From the NCBI RefSeq assembly GCF_026810505.1, contig NZ_CP101750.1, positions 7,366,515-7,430,514 of the forward strand: a stretch of DNA of 64,000 nt, read 5' to 3'. This document shows positions 33,915 through 42,374 of this stretch, piece after piece. Each line of letters opens with the position of its first letter. The stretch's first letter is position 1. This DNA is from Streptomyces sp. Je 1-369 (GTDB lineage: Bacteria; Actinomycetota; Actinomycetes; Streptomycetales; Streptomycetaceae). Both the position numbers and the translations under genes were made by a program. The notes beneath the pieces were generated by a model. The model saw nothing but the letters and a program-made list of their open reading frames with translations, was not told the origin of the DNA and ran no database searches.

Positions 33915-35111
33915 ATGCGGCACCCCCCACGTCTGTCACGCATGCTCGCCGTGCTGACCGGCGTCCTGCTGGCGGCGGGCGGTCTCACCGCGTCGCCCGC
34001 CCTGTCCGCCCCATCCGATCCGTCTGCCCCGTCCGTCCTGTCCGCTCCGTCCGCGGCCGAGTCCGCCGCGGCCGCCGCCCCACCGGTCCTGCGCGCCAAG
34101 GGCAACAAGCTCGTCGACGCGCGGGGTGCCACCCGGCGCCTCCTCGGCGTCAACCGCTCCGGCGGCGAGTTCGCCTGCGTCCAGGGCTGGGGCATCTTCG
34201 ACGGCCCCGTCGACGACGCCGCCGTCCGCGCCATCGCGGACTGGAAGGCCAACACCGTACGCATCCCCCTCAACGAGGAGTGCTGGCTCGGCACCGCCAA
34301 CATCGACCCGAAGTACGCCGGAGCCAACTACCGCACCGCCATCGACCAGTTGGTACAGCGCGTCCAGAACCACGGCATGACGCCGGTCCTCGAACTGCAC
34401 TGGTCCCACGGCCAGTACACCGGCAACTCCGCGGGCTGCGCCGACGTCCACGCCAGCTGTCAGAAGCCGATGCCGAACGCCCGGTACTCACCGGCGTTCT
34501 GGACCTCGGTGGCCACCGCGTACAGGAGCAACCCCGAGGTCGCCTTCGACCTCTTCAACGAGCCCTACCCGGACCGGGCGACGCCCACCACCGACCAGGC
34601 CTGGACCTGCTGGCGGGACGGCGGCACCTGCCCCGGCATCGGCTACGAGGTCGCCGGCATGCAGGACCTCCTGGACGCGGTGCGCGCGACCGGCGCGAAG
34701 AACCTCGTCCTCGCGGCCGGCATCGCGTACTCGAACGACCTCAGCGGCTGGCTGCGGCACGCACCCCGCGACCCTGCGGCCAATCTCGCCGCGGCCTGGC
34801 ACGTCTACAACTTCAACACGTGCTCCAACGAGGACTGCTGGAACCGCACCCTCGCCTCCGTCGCCGCCGCCGTCCCGCTCGTCGCGGGCGAGATCGGCGA
34901 GAACACCTGCGCCCACGGGTTCATCGACCGCGTCATGAAGTGGTTCGACGACCGCGGGCTCTCGTACCTCGGCTGGACCTGGAACGCCTGGGACTGCTCG
35001 TCGGGTCCGGCCCTCATCAGCTCCTACGACGGCACCCCCACCCCGTTCGGCAGCGGGCTGCGCGACCATCTGCGCGCCCTCGGCACCCGAGAGGAAACCA
35101 CCCCGTCATGA
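33915..35111 (+). CDS. Secreted GH5 cellulase
   Basis: This is a 398-residue endo-beta-glucanase-type enzyme. The signal peptide is about 1-31 and is followed by a Ser/Pro/Ala linker (SAPSDPSAPSVLSAPS). The (beta/alpha)8 GH5 domain has the acid/base Glu216 in LFNEPYP and the nucleophile Glu326 in LVAGEIGENTC. There is no carbohydrate-binding module. The ATG at 33915 has GAAGGAG at 7-8 bases. The GH6 gene overlaps its stop (ATGA), so the two cellulases are made together. The CebR-type box upstream suggests induction by cello-oligosaccharides. Confidence 0.9.
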   Translation: MRHPPRLSRMLAVLTGVLLAAGGLTASPALSAPSDPSAPSVLSAPSAAESAAAAAPPVLRAKGNKLVDARGATRRLLGVNRSGGEFACVQGWGIFDGPVDDAAVRAIADWKANTVRIPLNEECWLGTANIDPKYAGANYRTAIDQLVQRVQNHGMTPVLELHWSHGQYTGNSAGCADVHASCQKPMPNARYSPAFWTSVATAYRSNPEVAFDLFNEPYPDRATPTTDQAWTCWRDGGTCPGIGYEVAGMQDLLDAVRATGAKNLVLAAGIAYSNDLSGWLRHAPRDPAANLAAAWHVYNFNTCSNEDCWNRTLASVAAAVPLVAGEIGENTCAHGFIDRVMKWFDDRGLSYLGWTWNAWDCSSGPALISSYDGTPTPFGSGLRDHLRALGTREETTPS

Positions 35112-36481
35112 GCCGCAGCCACCACCGATCACGCACTCTCCTGCTCGCCCTCGCCACCACCCTCGCCGTGAGCGGCGGCACCGCCGTCGCGCTCACCGGC
35201 GACGACAGCACGGAAACCACCAGGAAAGCCGCCGCCGCAGCCCGCGTCGACAACCCCTACGCGGGCGCCAAGGTCTACGTGAACCCCGAGTGGAAGGCCA
35301 AGGCCGACGCCGAACCGGGCGGCAGCCGCATATCCGGCCAGCCGACAGGCGTCTGGCTCGACCGGATCGCCGCGATCCAGGGCACGGGCGGCAAGATGGG
35401 CCTGCGCGCCCACCTGGACGCGGCACTGCGCCAGGGCGCGGGCGTCATCCAGTTAGTGATCTACAACCTGCCCGGCCGGGACTGCGCGGCCCTCGCGTCC
35501 AACGGCGAGCTCGGCCCCACCGAGATCGACCGGTACAAGAGGGACTACATCGACCCCATCGCGCGGATCCTCGCCGACAGCAAGTACGCCAACCTCCGCG
35601 TCGTCACCACCGTCGAGATCGACTCGCTGCCCAACCTCGTCACCAACACCTCGGGACGCCCCACCGCGACCCCCGAGTGCGACGTGATGAAGGCCAACGG
35701 CAACTACGTGAAGGGCGTCGGCTACGCCCTCAACAAGCTCGGCGCCGTCCCCAACGTCTACAACTACGTGGACGCGGCCCACCACGGCTGGATCGGCTGG
35801 GACGACAACTTCGCCGCCTCCGCGCAGGTCTTCCGCCAGGCGGCGACCGCCGAGGGCAGCACGGTCGACAAGGTGCACGGCTTCATCACCAACACCGCCA
35901 ACTACAGCGCCCTCAAGGAGGAGAATTTCAGGATCGGCGACTCGGTCAACGGCAGGTCGGTCCGCGAGTCCAAGTGGGTCGACTGGAACCGCTACACCGA
36001 CGAGCTCTCCTTCGCCCAGGCCTTCCGCGACCAGCTGGTGTCCACCGGCTTCCGCTCCGACATCGGCATGCTCATCGACACCTCCCGCAACGGCTGGGGC
36101 GGCAGTGCACGCCCCGCTGGGCCGGGACCGACGAGCGACGTGGACTCCTACGTCAACGGCGGCCGCTACGACCGCCGCATCCACGTCGGCAACTGGTGCA
36201 ACCAGGCGGGCGCGGGCCTCGGCGAACGCCCGAAGGCCGCACCCGCGGCCGGCATCGACGCCTACGTCTGGATCAAGCCGCCGGGGGAGTCTGACGGTGC
36301 CGGCCGCGAGATCCCGAACGACGAGGGCAAGGGCTTCGACCGCATGTGCGACCCGACGTACGACGGGAACGCACGCAACAACTACAGCAAGTCCGGCGCG
36401 CTGGCCGACGCGCCGCTCTCCGGGCACTGGTTCTCGGCGCAGTTCCAGGAGCTCATGAAGAACGCGCACCCGAAGCTGTAG
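35108..36481 (+). CDS. Secreted GH6 cellulase (cellobiohydrolase/endoglucanase)
   Basis: This is a 457-residue inverting GH6 enzyme. The signal peptide is about 1-28, and a short region then leads to the core from NPYAGAKVYVNPEW. Family motifs are VIYNLPGRDCAALASNGEL, VTTVEIDSLPNLVTN and IDTSRNGWGG, which include the GH6 aspartates. The region SDVDSYVNGGRYDRRIHVGN followed by WCNQ, and the end HWFSAQFQELMKNAHP, are typical. No binding module is attached, unlike many Streptomyces GH6 enzymes. It is coupled to the GH5 gene by a four-base overlap. Confidence 0.93.
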   Translation: MSRSHHRSRTLLLALATTLAVSGGTAVALTGDDSTETTRKAAAAARVDNPYAGAKVYVNPEWKAKADAEPGGSRISGQPTGVWLDRIAAIQGTGGKMGLRAHLDAALRQGAGVIQLVIYNLPGRDCAALASNGELGPTEIDRYKRDYIDPIARILADSKYANLRVVTTVEIDSLPNLVTNTSGRPTATPECDVMKANGNYVKGVGYALNKLGAVPNVYNYVDAAHHGWIGWDDNFAASAQVFRQAATAEGSTVDKVHGFITNTANYSALKEENFRIGDSVNGRSVRESKWVDWNRYTDELSFAQAFRDQLVSTGFRSDIGMLIDTSRNGWGGSARPAGPGPTSDVDSYVNGGRYDRRIHVGNWCNQAGAGLGERPKAAPAAGIDAYVWIKPPGESDGAGREIPNDEGKGFDRMCDPTYDGNARNNYSKSGALADAPLSGHWFSAQFQELMKNAHPKL

Positions 36482-36520
36482 GGCGCGCCGTGCACGGGTG
36501 AACCACCCCCGGGGCGGGCG

Positions 36521-36602
36521 GTCGAAGCGCTTCGACAGGTCTCTGGACAGGCCATGCCCGCCCCCTTAGGGTCGGTGGGTGGTCCGCATCGAAGCGGTTC
36601 AC
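36521..36602 (+). promoter_or_regulatory. LacI gene promoter with two operators
   Basis: TGGACA (36544-36549) and TAGGGT (36567-36572), 17 bases apart, form a good promoter. A perfect 16-base palindrome GTCGAAGCGCTTCGAC lies upstream (36521-36536). An imperfect copy TCGAAGCGGTTCAC (36589-36602) lies just past the expected start. This is a classic autoregulation layout. Confidence 0.75.
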
Positions 36603-36641
36603 CGCCCGAGCCGCGCGCCGGAGGAGTCGGAGGAGCACCGC

Positions 36642-37664
36642 ATGGTCACCCTAGCCGAGGTAGCCAGGCACGCCGGGGTCTCGGCCAGTACGGTCAGCTA
36701 TGTGCTCAGCGGCAAACGCTCGATCTCCCTGGGCACCCGCGAACGCGTGGAGCGCTCCATCGAGGAGCTCGGTTACCACCCGAACGCGGGCGCCCGCGCG
36801 CTCGCCAGCGCCAAGTCCAACGTCATCGCGCTGATGATGCCGCTCCGCACCGACATGTACGTGCCGGTGATGATGGAGATCGCCCTCGCGGTCACGACCA
36901 CGGCCCGGACGTACGGGTACGACGTGCTGCTCCTGACCGGCGCGGAGGGGCCTGCCGCTGTCCGCCGCGTCAACGGCAGCGGCATCGCCGACGCGATGAT
37001 CCTCATGGACGTCGAACTCGACGACGAGCGACTGCCGTTGCTGCGTGCGGGGGACCGGCCGGCCGTCCTGATCGGCCTGCCCGCCGACACCGAGGGGCTG
37101 GCGTGCGTGGACCTCGACTTCGCGGCGACGGGCGCCCTGTGCGCGGAGCATCTGGCAGGGATCGGGCACCGGGACGTCGCCGTCATCGGCGAGGCGCCCG
37201 CCGTGTACGAGCGGCACACCGGCTTCGCCGAACGTACGCTGGACGGACTCCGTTCGCGTGCGGGCGAGTTGGGGCTGCGCCTGCTGCACCGCCCCAGCGA
37301 CGGTGGCTACGACGCGATGGCCATGACCCTGGCCCGCGTCTTCGACGAACGGCCGGGCACGACCGGCTTCGTCGTGCAGAACGAGTCGGCCGTCGAGCCG
37401 CTGCTCGCGCTGTTGCGCCAGCAGGGCCGTGCGGTTCCCGAGGACGTCTCGGTGGTGGCGATCTGCCCGGACCAGGTCGCCGTCGGCGCGTCCGTGCGGC
37501 TCACCTCGGTCTCCATCCCGGCGCAGGAGATGGGGCGCCGCGCGGTGGAGCGGATCGTCGCGAAGCTGGCGGCGCGCGGCACGGACGGCGTCGAACTCCT
37601 CGCCCCCGCACTGACGGTGAGGGCGAGCACGGGGCCTGCCCCGCACTCGCCCCCGAACCGGTGA
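36642..37664 (+). CDS. LacI-family repressor, likely regulator of the xyloglucan genes
   Basis: This is a 340-residue regulator. The LacI helix-turn-helix and hinge are VTLAEVARHAGVSASTVSYV, then LSGKRSISLGTRERVERSIE and ELGYHPNAGARAL (residues 2-55). A periplasmic-binding-like sensor domain follows (60-340). The ATG at 36642 has GGAGGAG at 7 bases, so the longer frame from 36579 is rejected. Its promoter carries the TCGAAGCGCTTCGA palindrome, which also flanks both polysaccharide operons at 46 kb. Control of those operons is inferred. The inducer is probably a xyloglucan oligosaccharide or product. Confidence 0.9.
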   Translation: MVTLAEVARHAGVSASTVSYVLSGKRSISLGTRERVERSIEELGYHPNAGARALASAKSNVIALMMPLRTDMYVPVMMEIALAVTTTARTYGYDVLLLTGAEGPAAVRRVNGSGIADAMILMDVELDDERLPLLRAGDRPAVLIGLPADTEGLACVDLDFAATGALCAEHLAGIGHRDVAVIGEAPAVYERHTGFAERTLDGLRSRAGELGLRLLHRPSDGGYDAMAMTLARVFDERPGTTGFVVQNESAVEPLLALLRQQGRAVPEDVSVVAICPDQVAVGASVRLTSVSIPAQEMGRRAVERIVAKLAARGTDGVELLAPALTVRASTGPAPHSPPNR

Positions 37665-37697
37665 CCGCCGGACCACCGGTCGCTTCCGGCACAGGCC

Positions 37698-39446
37698 CTA
37701 AGGCAGGCTGTGCACCTTCGGGCCGACCGCGTTCGACCACGCGTTGCCCGCCGTCGCGTCCCAGTTCGTCGACCACGTCATGGCGCCGCGCAGCCCCGGG
37801 TACGTCTTCGACGGCTTGAACGAGCCGCAGCCGGTGCCGCGGGTGAGGCAGTCCAGGGCGTTGTTCACGATGGCCGGGGAGACGTAGCCGCTGCCCGCGC
37901 CGCGCGGGGACGCCGGGACGCCGATCCCGACCTGCGAGGCGTCGAGGCCGCCCTCCAGCTGGATGCAGGCGAGCGCGGTCAGGAAGTCCACGCTGCCCTG
38001 GCTGTAGACCTTGCCGTCGCAGCCGAGCATCGAACCGCTGTTGTAGTACTGCATGTTGACGACGGTGAGGATGTCCTTCACGTTCAGCGCCGTCTGGAAG
38101 TAGCCGCCGGACGTGGACTGCATGTCGATGGTCTGCGGCGCCATCGTCAGGACCATCTTCGGGCCCGCCTTCGCCGCGAGCTGGCGCAGCGCCTTCGTCA
38201 TGTAGGTCGGGTTGAGGCCGTTCTCCAGGTCGATGTCGACGCCGCTGAAGCCGTACTCCTGCATCAGCGCGTACGCGCTGTTGGCAAAGGCCGTGGCGGA
38301 GGCGTCGCTGTTGACGGAGATGGTGCCCTTCTCGCCGCCGACCGAGAGGATCACGGACTTGCCCGCGGCCTTCTTCGCGGCGATGTCCGCCTTGAAGTCG
38401 GCGGTGGAGGAGTAGCCGACGGCCGGGTCCAGGTTGAAGGTGATCTGGCCCGGTGTGGTGGTGGCGTCGGCGAAGGAGACGGCGATGATGTCGTACTCCG
38501 ACGACACGTCGCGCAGCTTCTGCACGGTCGCGCCGTTGTTGAAGTTCTGCCAGTAGCCGGTCACCGCGTGCTTGGGGACCGTGCCGCCGTCCCCGCCGCC
38601 GCCCTTGCCGGTCCGTGCGGTGATCGCCGTCGACTTCGCGGACTCACCGGCCGCGTTCGACGCGCTGACCTGGAAGCTGTACGTGGTCTCCGGGGTGAGG
38701 CCGGTGACGGTCGTCGAGGCGCCGCTGACCGAGGCGACCTTCGTGCCGTCGCGGTAGACGGTGTAGCCGGTGGCCGTGGAGGCGGGGGACCAGGACAGGT
38801 CGACCGACGTGGATGTCGTCGTGCCCGCCGCGAGGCCGGACGGTACGGCGGGTATCTCGACCGGGTCGGTGCCGCCGCCCCCGTCGGGGCCGAACACGTT
38901 CACGTCGTCGACGTGGTACGCGCTCTGCCCGTACCAGCCGTGCGTGTACACCGTGACCGACGTGGTGTTGGCGCCGGTGGTGAAGCTGGTGGAGAGCTGC
39001 TGCCAGGACGAGGTGCCCGGCGTCCACGTCGACACGTCGGTGGTGCCCGTGCCGCGGGCACCCAGGTAGGCGTAGCCGCCCTGCACCCAACTGCTGAGCT
39101 TGTACGTCGAGTTGGGCTTCACCTTGACGAGCTGGGAACACTCGGCGTGGTTCTGGCCCGACGGGGTGGCCTTCAGCGCCTTGGTGCCGCCGCGCACGGG
39201 GGACGTGACGGCGGCACCGCTGTTCGCGGCGCAGGTCCAGTTGCTCAGGTCCGACTCGAACCCGGCGTTCTTGGCGACGTTGACGTCCGCCTGGACATCG
39301 GCCGCCGCGGCGCCGGCCCGTGTGGCGTCCGCCGACTGCGCGGGCGCGGCGAGCGCGGTGACGGCGAGTGCGCTCGCCGCACCGACGGCGATCACCGCGC
39401 CGAGTCTCCGGCGAAAGCCGGGTCTGCCCTGACGTACACGGTCCAC
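37698..39446 (-). CDS. Secreted multi-domain GH18 chitinase
   Basis: This is a 582-residue exported chitinase. The signal peptide is about 1-39. A beta-sandwich binding module follows (about 50-175, NVAKNAGFESDLSNWTCAAN...), then a fibronectin type III domain (about 185-270) and a Gly-rich linker. The GH18 barrel is about 285-582, with VTGYWQNFNNG, VILSVGGEKG and the catalytic FSGVDIDLENG. The end MTWSTNWD is the usual last barrel strand. The GTG start has GGAGG at 6 bases. A DasR-type box in its promoter implies N-acetylglucosamine control. It runs convergent to the LacI gene. Confidence 0.93.
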   Translation of the reverse strand: MDRVRQGRPGFRRRLGAVIAVGAASALAVTALAAPAQSADATRAGAAAADVQADVNVAKNAGFESDLSNWTCAANSGAAVTSPVRGGTKALKATPSGQNHAECSQLVKVKPNSTYKLSSWVQGGYAYLGARGTGTTDVSTWTPGTSSWQQLSTSFTTGANTTSVTVYTHGWYGQSAYHVDDVNVFGPDGGGGTDPVEIPAVPSGLAAGTTTSTSVDLSWSPASTATGYTVYRDGTKVASVSGASTTVTGLTPETTYSFQVSASNAAGESAKSTAITARTGKGGGGDGGTVPKHAVTGYWQNFNNGATVQKLRDVSSEYDIIAVSFADATTTPGQITFNLDPAVGYSSTADFKADIAAKKAAGKSVILSVGGEKGTISVNSDASATAFANSAYALMQEYGFSGVDIDLENGLNPTYMTKALRQLAAKAGPKMVLTMAPQTIDMQSTSGGYFQTALNVKDILTVVNMQYYNSGSMLGCDGKVYSQGSVDFLTALACIQLEGGLDASQVGIGVPASPRGAGSGYVSPAIVNNALDCLTRGTGCGSFKPSKTYPGLRGAMTWSTNWDATAGNAWSNAVGPKVHSLP

Positions 39447-39509
39447 GGAGTGCCTCCAGGAAGGAGTGAGGAGCGGATGTGAACGACGGTGGCCACCGCT
39501 GCTGTGCGC

Positions 39510-39539
39510 ATCGTTGGTCCAGACCAATCAGGTTGTCAA
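39510..39539 (-). promoter_or_regulatory. Chitinase promoter with DasR-type (dre) box
   Basis: TTGGTCCAGACCAA (39514-39527) is a perfect 14-base palindrome and matches the dre core TGGTCTAGACCA at 11 of 12 bases on the minus strand. It lies between TTGACA (39539-39534, minus strand) and a weak -10, so DasR binding would block the promoter. Confidence 0.75.
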
Positions 39540-39580
39540 GACGTCCGGAGCGGTGAACCTGCCGCCGATCACCCCATGGA

Positions 39581-39628
39581 GCGCGCTCGGAAGGCGGTGC
39601 TCAGCGCGCTCCGAAGGCCGTGCTCAGC
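39581..39628. repeat. 23-bp tandem duplication at the 3' end of the GH12 gene
   Basis: Segments 39581-39605 and 39604-39628 match at 23 of 25 bases, a 23-base step. The unit is not a multiple of three, and the GH12 stop codon is read from the downstream copy in a shifted frame. Confidence 0.75.
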
Positions 39629-40326
39629 GCGTTCGTCCTGAAGTCGAGGCCGCCCGCCGCGCCGCTGATCTCGTAGCCGAACTGCACGTCACCGATGGTC
39701 TCGTTGCCCATCCAGCCCTTGGTGTTCTTGATCCACTTGAGGATGGGCAGGATGTCGACCGTCCCGGTGGACGAGTCGGACGTGCGCAGGAACGAGAAGA
39801 CCTCGTTGTTGCCGTTGCTGCCCTTGTAGACGTCCCAGGTGTGGCCGCCGAGCCTGGCGGTCCCTTGCGGGGTGCCGAGCGGGCCGACGTTGCCGTGCCG
39901 GTTGACCCACAGCATGATCTCGTAGTCGTAATCGGTGTCCCAGATGTCGTACGAGGTGTTGTAGTCGCCCGCCGAAGGCACAGTGACCTTGTACGAACTC
40001 TTCAGCGAAGCCAGCGAGTCGACCGGCTTCCCGACCACCTTCTTGGCGTTGGGGTAGGACTTGATGCCGCTGGTGTTCGGGTGGTCCGCGCGCACGCTCC
40101 ACTTGGTGCCCGAGTCGGCGGTGAGGCACTGGCGGCCTGCGCCGGAGCCCCAGATGTTGTTGTAGAGGGTGTAGCCGTCCAGGCTGGTGTTGCCCCATTG
40201 GTCGCAGGTCGACCAGACGGCGGCCTGGGCGGGGGCGGACGTCAGTCCGAGGGCCACGCCCGCGGCCACGGTGGGGGTCAACAGCAGGCGGGTCAGGGTG
40301 GTGCGGTGGGGGTGTCGTCGTCCCAT
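39601..40326 (-). CDS. Secreted GH12 endo-glucanase/xyloglucanase
   Basis: This is a 241-residue exported GH12 beta-jelly-roll enzyme that cleaves beta-1,4-glucan chains outside the cell. The signal peptide is about 1-37. The mature start VWSTCDQWGNTSLDGYTLYN is typical. The nucleophile is Glu136 in YEIMLWVNR and the acid/base Glu219 in VQFGYEISG. There is no binding module. It starts 5 bases past the GH42 stop with its ribosome site (GGAG) inside the GH42 end, so it is last in the transporter-GH42 operon. Given the neighbours, xyloglucan is the likely substrate. The C-terminus is set by a local tandem duplication. Confidence 0.92.
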   Translation of the reverse strand: MGRRHPHRTTLTRLLLTPTVAAGVALGLTSAPAQAAVWSTCDQWGNTSLDGYTLYNNIWGSGAGRQCLTADSGTKWSVRADHPNTSGIKSYPNAKKVVGKPVDSLASLKSSYKVTVPSAGDYNTSYDIWDTDYDYEIMLWVNRHGNVGPLGTPQGTARLGGHTWDVYKGSNGNNEVFSFLRTSDSSTGTVDILPILKWIKNTKGWMGNETIGDVQFGYEISGAAGGLDFRTNALSTAFGAR

Positions 40327-40331
40327 GGTTC

Positions 40332-42374
40332 TCACTCCAGGGGTGGGGGTTGGTGACCGCGGACTCGGAGGGAGCCCGCGGGGTGTGCGTCCTCGCGGAG
40401 TACGGCCACCGCGTACCGGCCGAGGGCGATCGCGCCGTCGACTGTCTCGCCGGTGAGCAGGTCGTGGTGCCGGCCCGGGAGCGGGACGGTCACCTCGTCG
40501 CGGCCGTGGTGCAGGAGGAAGAGCAGACCGCCGCGGCGTACGGCCTCGACCCCGCGGGGGAGGTCAGCGGGCGGAGGCCGTACGCCCGCTTCGGTGGCGG
40601 CACGTCGGAGCAGGTCGCGCAGGGCGTCGGGTTCGGGGAGCGTGGACACGTACCAGGCGCGGCCGCGGCGCAGTACGGCCGGAAGCCCGTCGAGCTCGCC
40701 GCCCCGGTAGGCCGCGACCGTCACCGCCTCGTCGTCGGCCGCCAGCTCCTCCGACCAGAGCGTGCCGGTGAACCCGTCGCAGTCCACGCGCTCGTCGGCG
40801 TCCAGCGGCCACCACTCGTGCAGGGTGCGGATGCCGAACAGGGCGCGCAGCCGTGCGTCGATACCGCCTGGCCGCACCCGGTCGTCGCCGTCGGCCACGC
40901 CGGTGAAGAAGCCGCACACGACGGTGCCTCCTGCCCGTACGCAGGCGGTCAGGTTCTCGATCGCGGTGTCGGTGAGGGCGTAGAGGTGCGGTACGACGAC
41001 CATGCGGTACGCCGACAGGTCGTGCGCCGGGTGGGCGAAGTCGGCCGGGAGGTTCGCCTCCCACAGGGCGCGGTGCCAGGCGCGCAGGAGCTCCGCGTGG
41101 TCGAGCAGGGAGGAGGGGCGCCCTTCCTGCTGCCCCGCCCACCACGACTCCCAGTCGTGCAGGACCGCTATCTCGGCGGGCACCGGGGCGCCCGCGACCT
41201 CGGGGCCGACCGCGGCGAGCTCCGCGCCGAGCTGCCGGACCTCCCGGAAGGTGCGGCCGTCCTCGCCCGCGTGGCTCAGCATTCCCGAGTGGAACTTCTC
41301 CGCGCCCTGCCGTGACTGCCGCCACTGGAAGTAGCAGACGGCGTCGGCGCCGCGGGCCACGGCCTGCCAGGTCCAGAGGCGGTTCAGCCCGGCGGGCTTG
41401 GGGTGGTTCACGCCCCGCCAGTTGACCGGCTCCGCCGCCTGTTCCATCAGCATCCACGGGTCACCGCCCGCCTGGGAGCGCGTCAGGTCCTGGACCAGCG
41501 CCGCGTACTGGCCCGCCCCCGCGTCCTTCGGGTCGGGATACAGGTCGACCGAGACCACGTCCTCCTGCGCCGCCCACTTCCACCCGTCCTGCCCCTGCCA
41601 CAGCGGCATGAAGTTGGTGGTCACCGGGAGGTGCGGGGTGTGGGCGCGGACGATGTCGTGCTCGGCGAGGTAGCACTCCATGAGCGCGTCGGACGTGAAG
41701 CGCTTGAAGTCGAGTACCTGGGCGGGGTTCTTCGTGTAGTGCGTGCGGCGGGGCGGCAGGACTCCTTCCCAGGTGTCGTACACCTGGCCCCAGAAGTCCG
41801 CCCCCCAGGCCGAGTTGAGGGTGCTCAGGTCTCCGTACCGCTCCCGCAGCCAGCGGCGGAACGCGTTCGTCGCCTCGTCGCCGTAGTCGTAGGTGCAGTA
41901 CTCGTTGTTGATGTGCCACATGGTGAGTGCGGGGTGGTGCGCGTACCGGGCCGCCAGGTCCTCGGTGATGGCGGCCGCACAGCGGCGGTAGACGGCGCTC
42001 GAGTGCGCGAAGTGCTGGCGCGACCCCCAGTGCTCGACGTGTCCGTCCTCGTCCCGCGGCAGCGTCTCGGGGTGCAGCCTGCCCAGCCAGGGCGGGGGTG
42101 AGGAGGTCGGAGTGGCGAGGACGACGCCGATGCCGTGCTCGTGCATCAGGTCCATCACGCGGTCGAGCCAGCCGAACTCACGCGCTCCGCGCCGTGGTTC
42201 GAGCTTGGCCCACGAGAACACGCCGAGTGTGACGGTGGTGACGCGGGCCTGCTTCATGAGGCGCACGTCGTCGTGCCAGACCTCCTCGGGCCACTGCTCG
42301 GGGTTGTAGTCGCCGCCGAAGAGCACGCGGCCGCGGGTGACGTCCTGGAGGGAAGGCATCGGCGGGTTCGTCAT
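40332..42374 (-). CDS. GH42 beta-galactosidase
   Basis: This is a 680-residue cytoplasmic (no signal peptide) beta-galactosidase. The TIM barrel opens LFGGDYNPEQWPEEVWHDDV. The acid/base is Glu158 in HINNEYC and the nucleophile Glu311 in PWMLMEQAAEP. A trimerisation domain and a C-terminal beta domain follow. The stop of the preceding permease gene overlaps its ATG. In this operon it should remove terminal beta-galactose from imported xyloglucan oligosaccharides. Lacto-oligosaccharides or galactans are alternatives. Confidence 0.92.
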   Translation of the reverse strand: MTNPPMPSLQDVTRGRVLFGGDYNPEQWPEEVWHDDVRLMKQARVTTVTLGVFSWAKLEPRRGAREFGWLDRVMDLMHEHGIGVVLATPTSSPPPWLGRLHPETLPRDEDGHVEHWGSRQHFAHSSAVYRRCAAAITEDLAARYAHHPALTMWHINNEYCTYDYGDEATNAFRRWLRERYGDLSTLNSAWGADFWGQVYDTWEGVLPPRRTHYTKNPAQVLDFKRFTSDALMECYLAEHDIVRAHTPHLPVTTNFMPLWQGQDGWKWAAQEDVVSVDLYPDPKDAGAGQYAALVQDLTRSQAGGDPWMLMEQAAEPVNWRGVNHPKPAGLNRLWTWQAVARGADAVCYFQWRQSRQGAEKFHSGMLSHAGEDGRTFREVRQLGAELAAVGPEVAGAPVPAEIAVLHDWESWWAGQQEGRPSSLLDHAELLRAWHRALWEANLPADFAHPAHDLSAYRMVVVPHLYALTDTAIENLTACVRAGGTVVCGFFTGVADGDDRVRPGGIDARLRALFGIRTLHEWWPLDADERVDCDGFTGTLWSEELAADDEAVTVAAYRGGELDGLPAVLRRGRAWYVSTLPEPDALRDLLRRAATEAGVRPPPADLPRGVEAVRRGGLLFLLHHGRDEVTVPLPGRHHDLLTGETVDGAIALGRYAVAVLREDAHPAGSLRVRGHQPPPLE

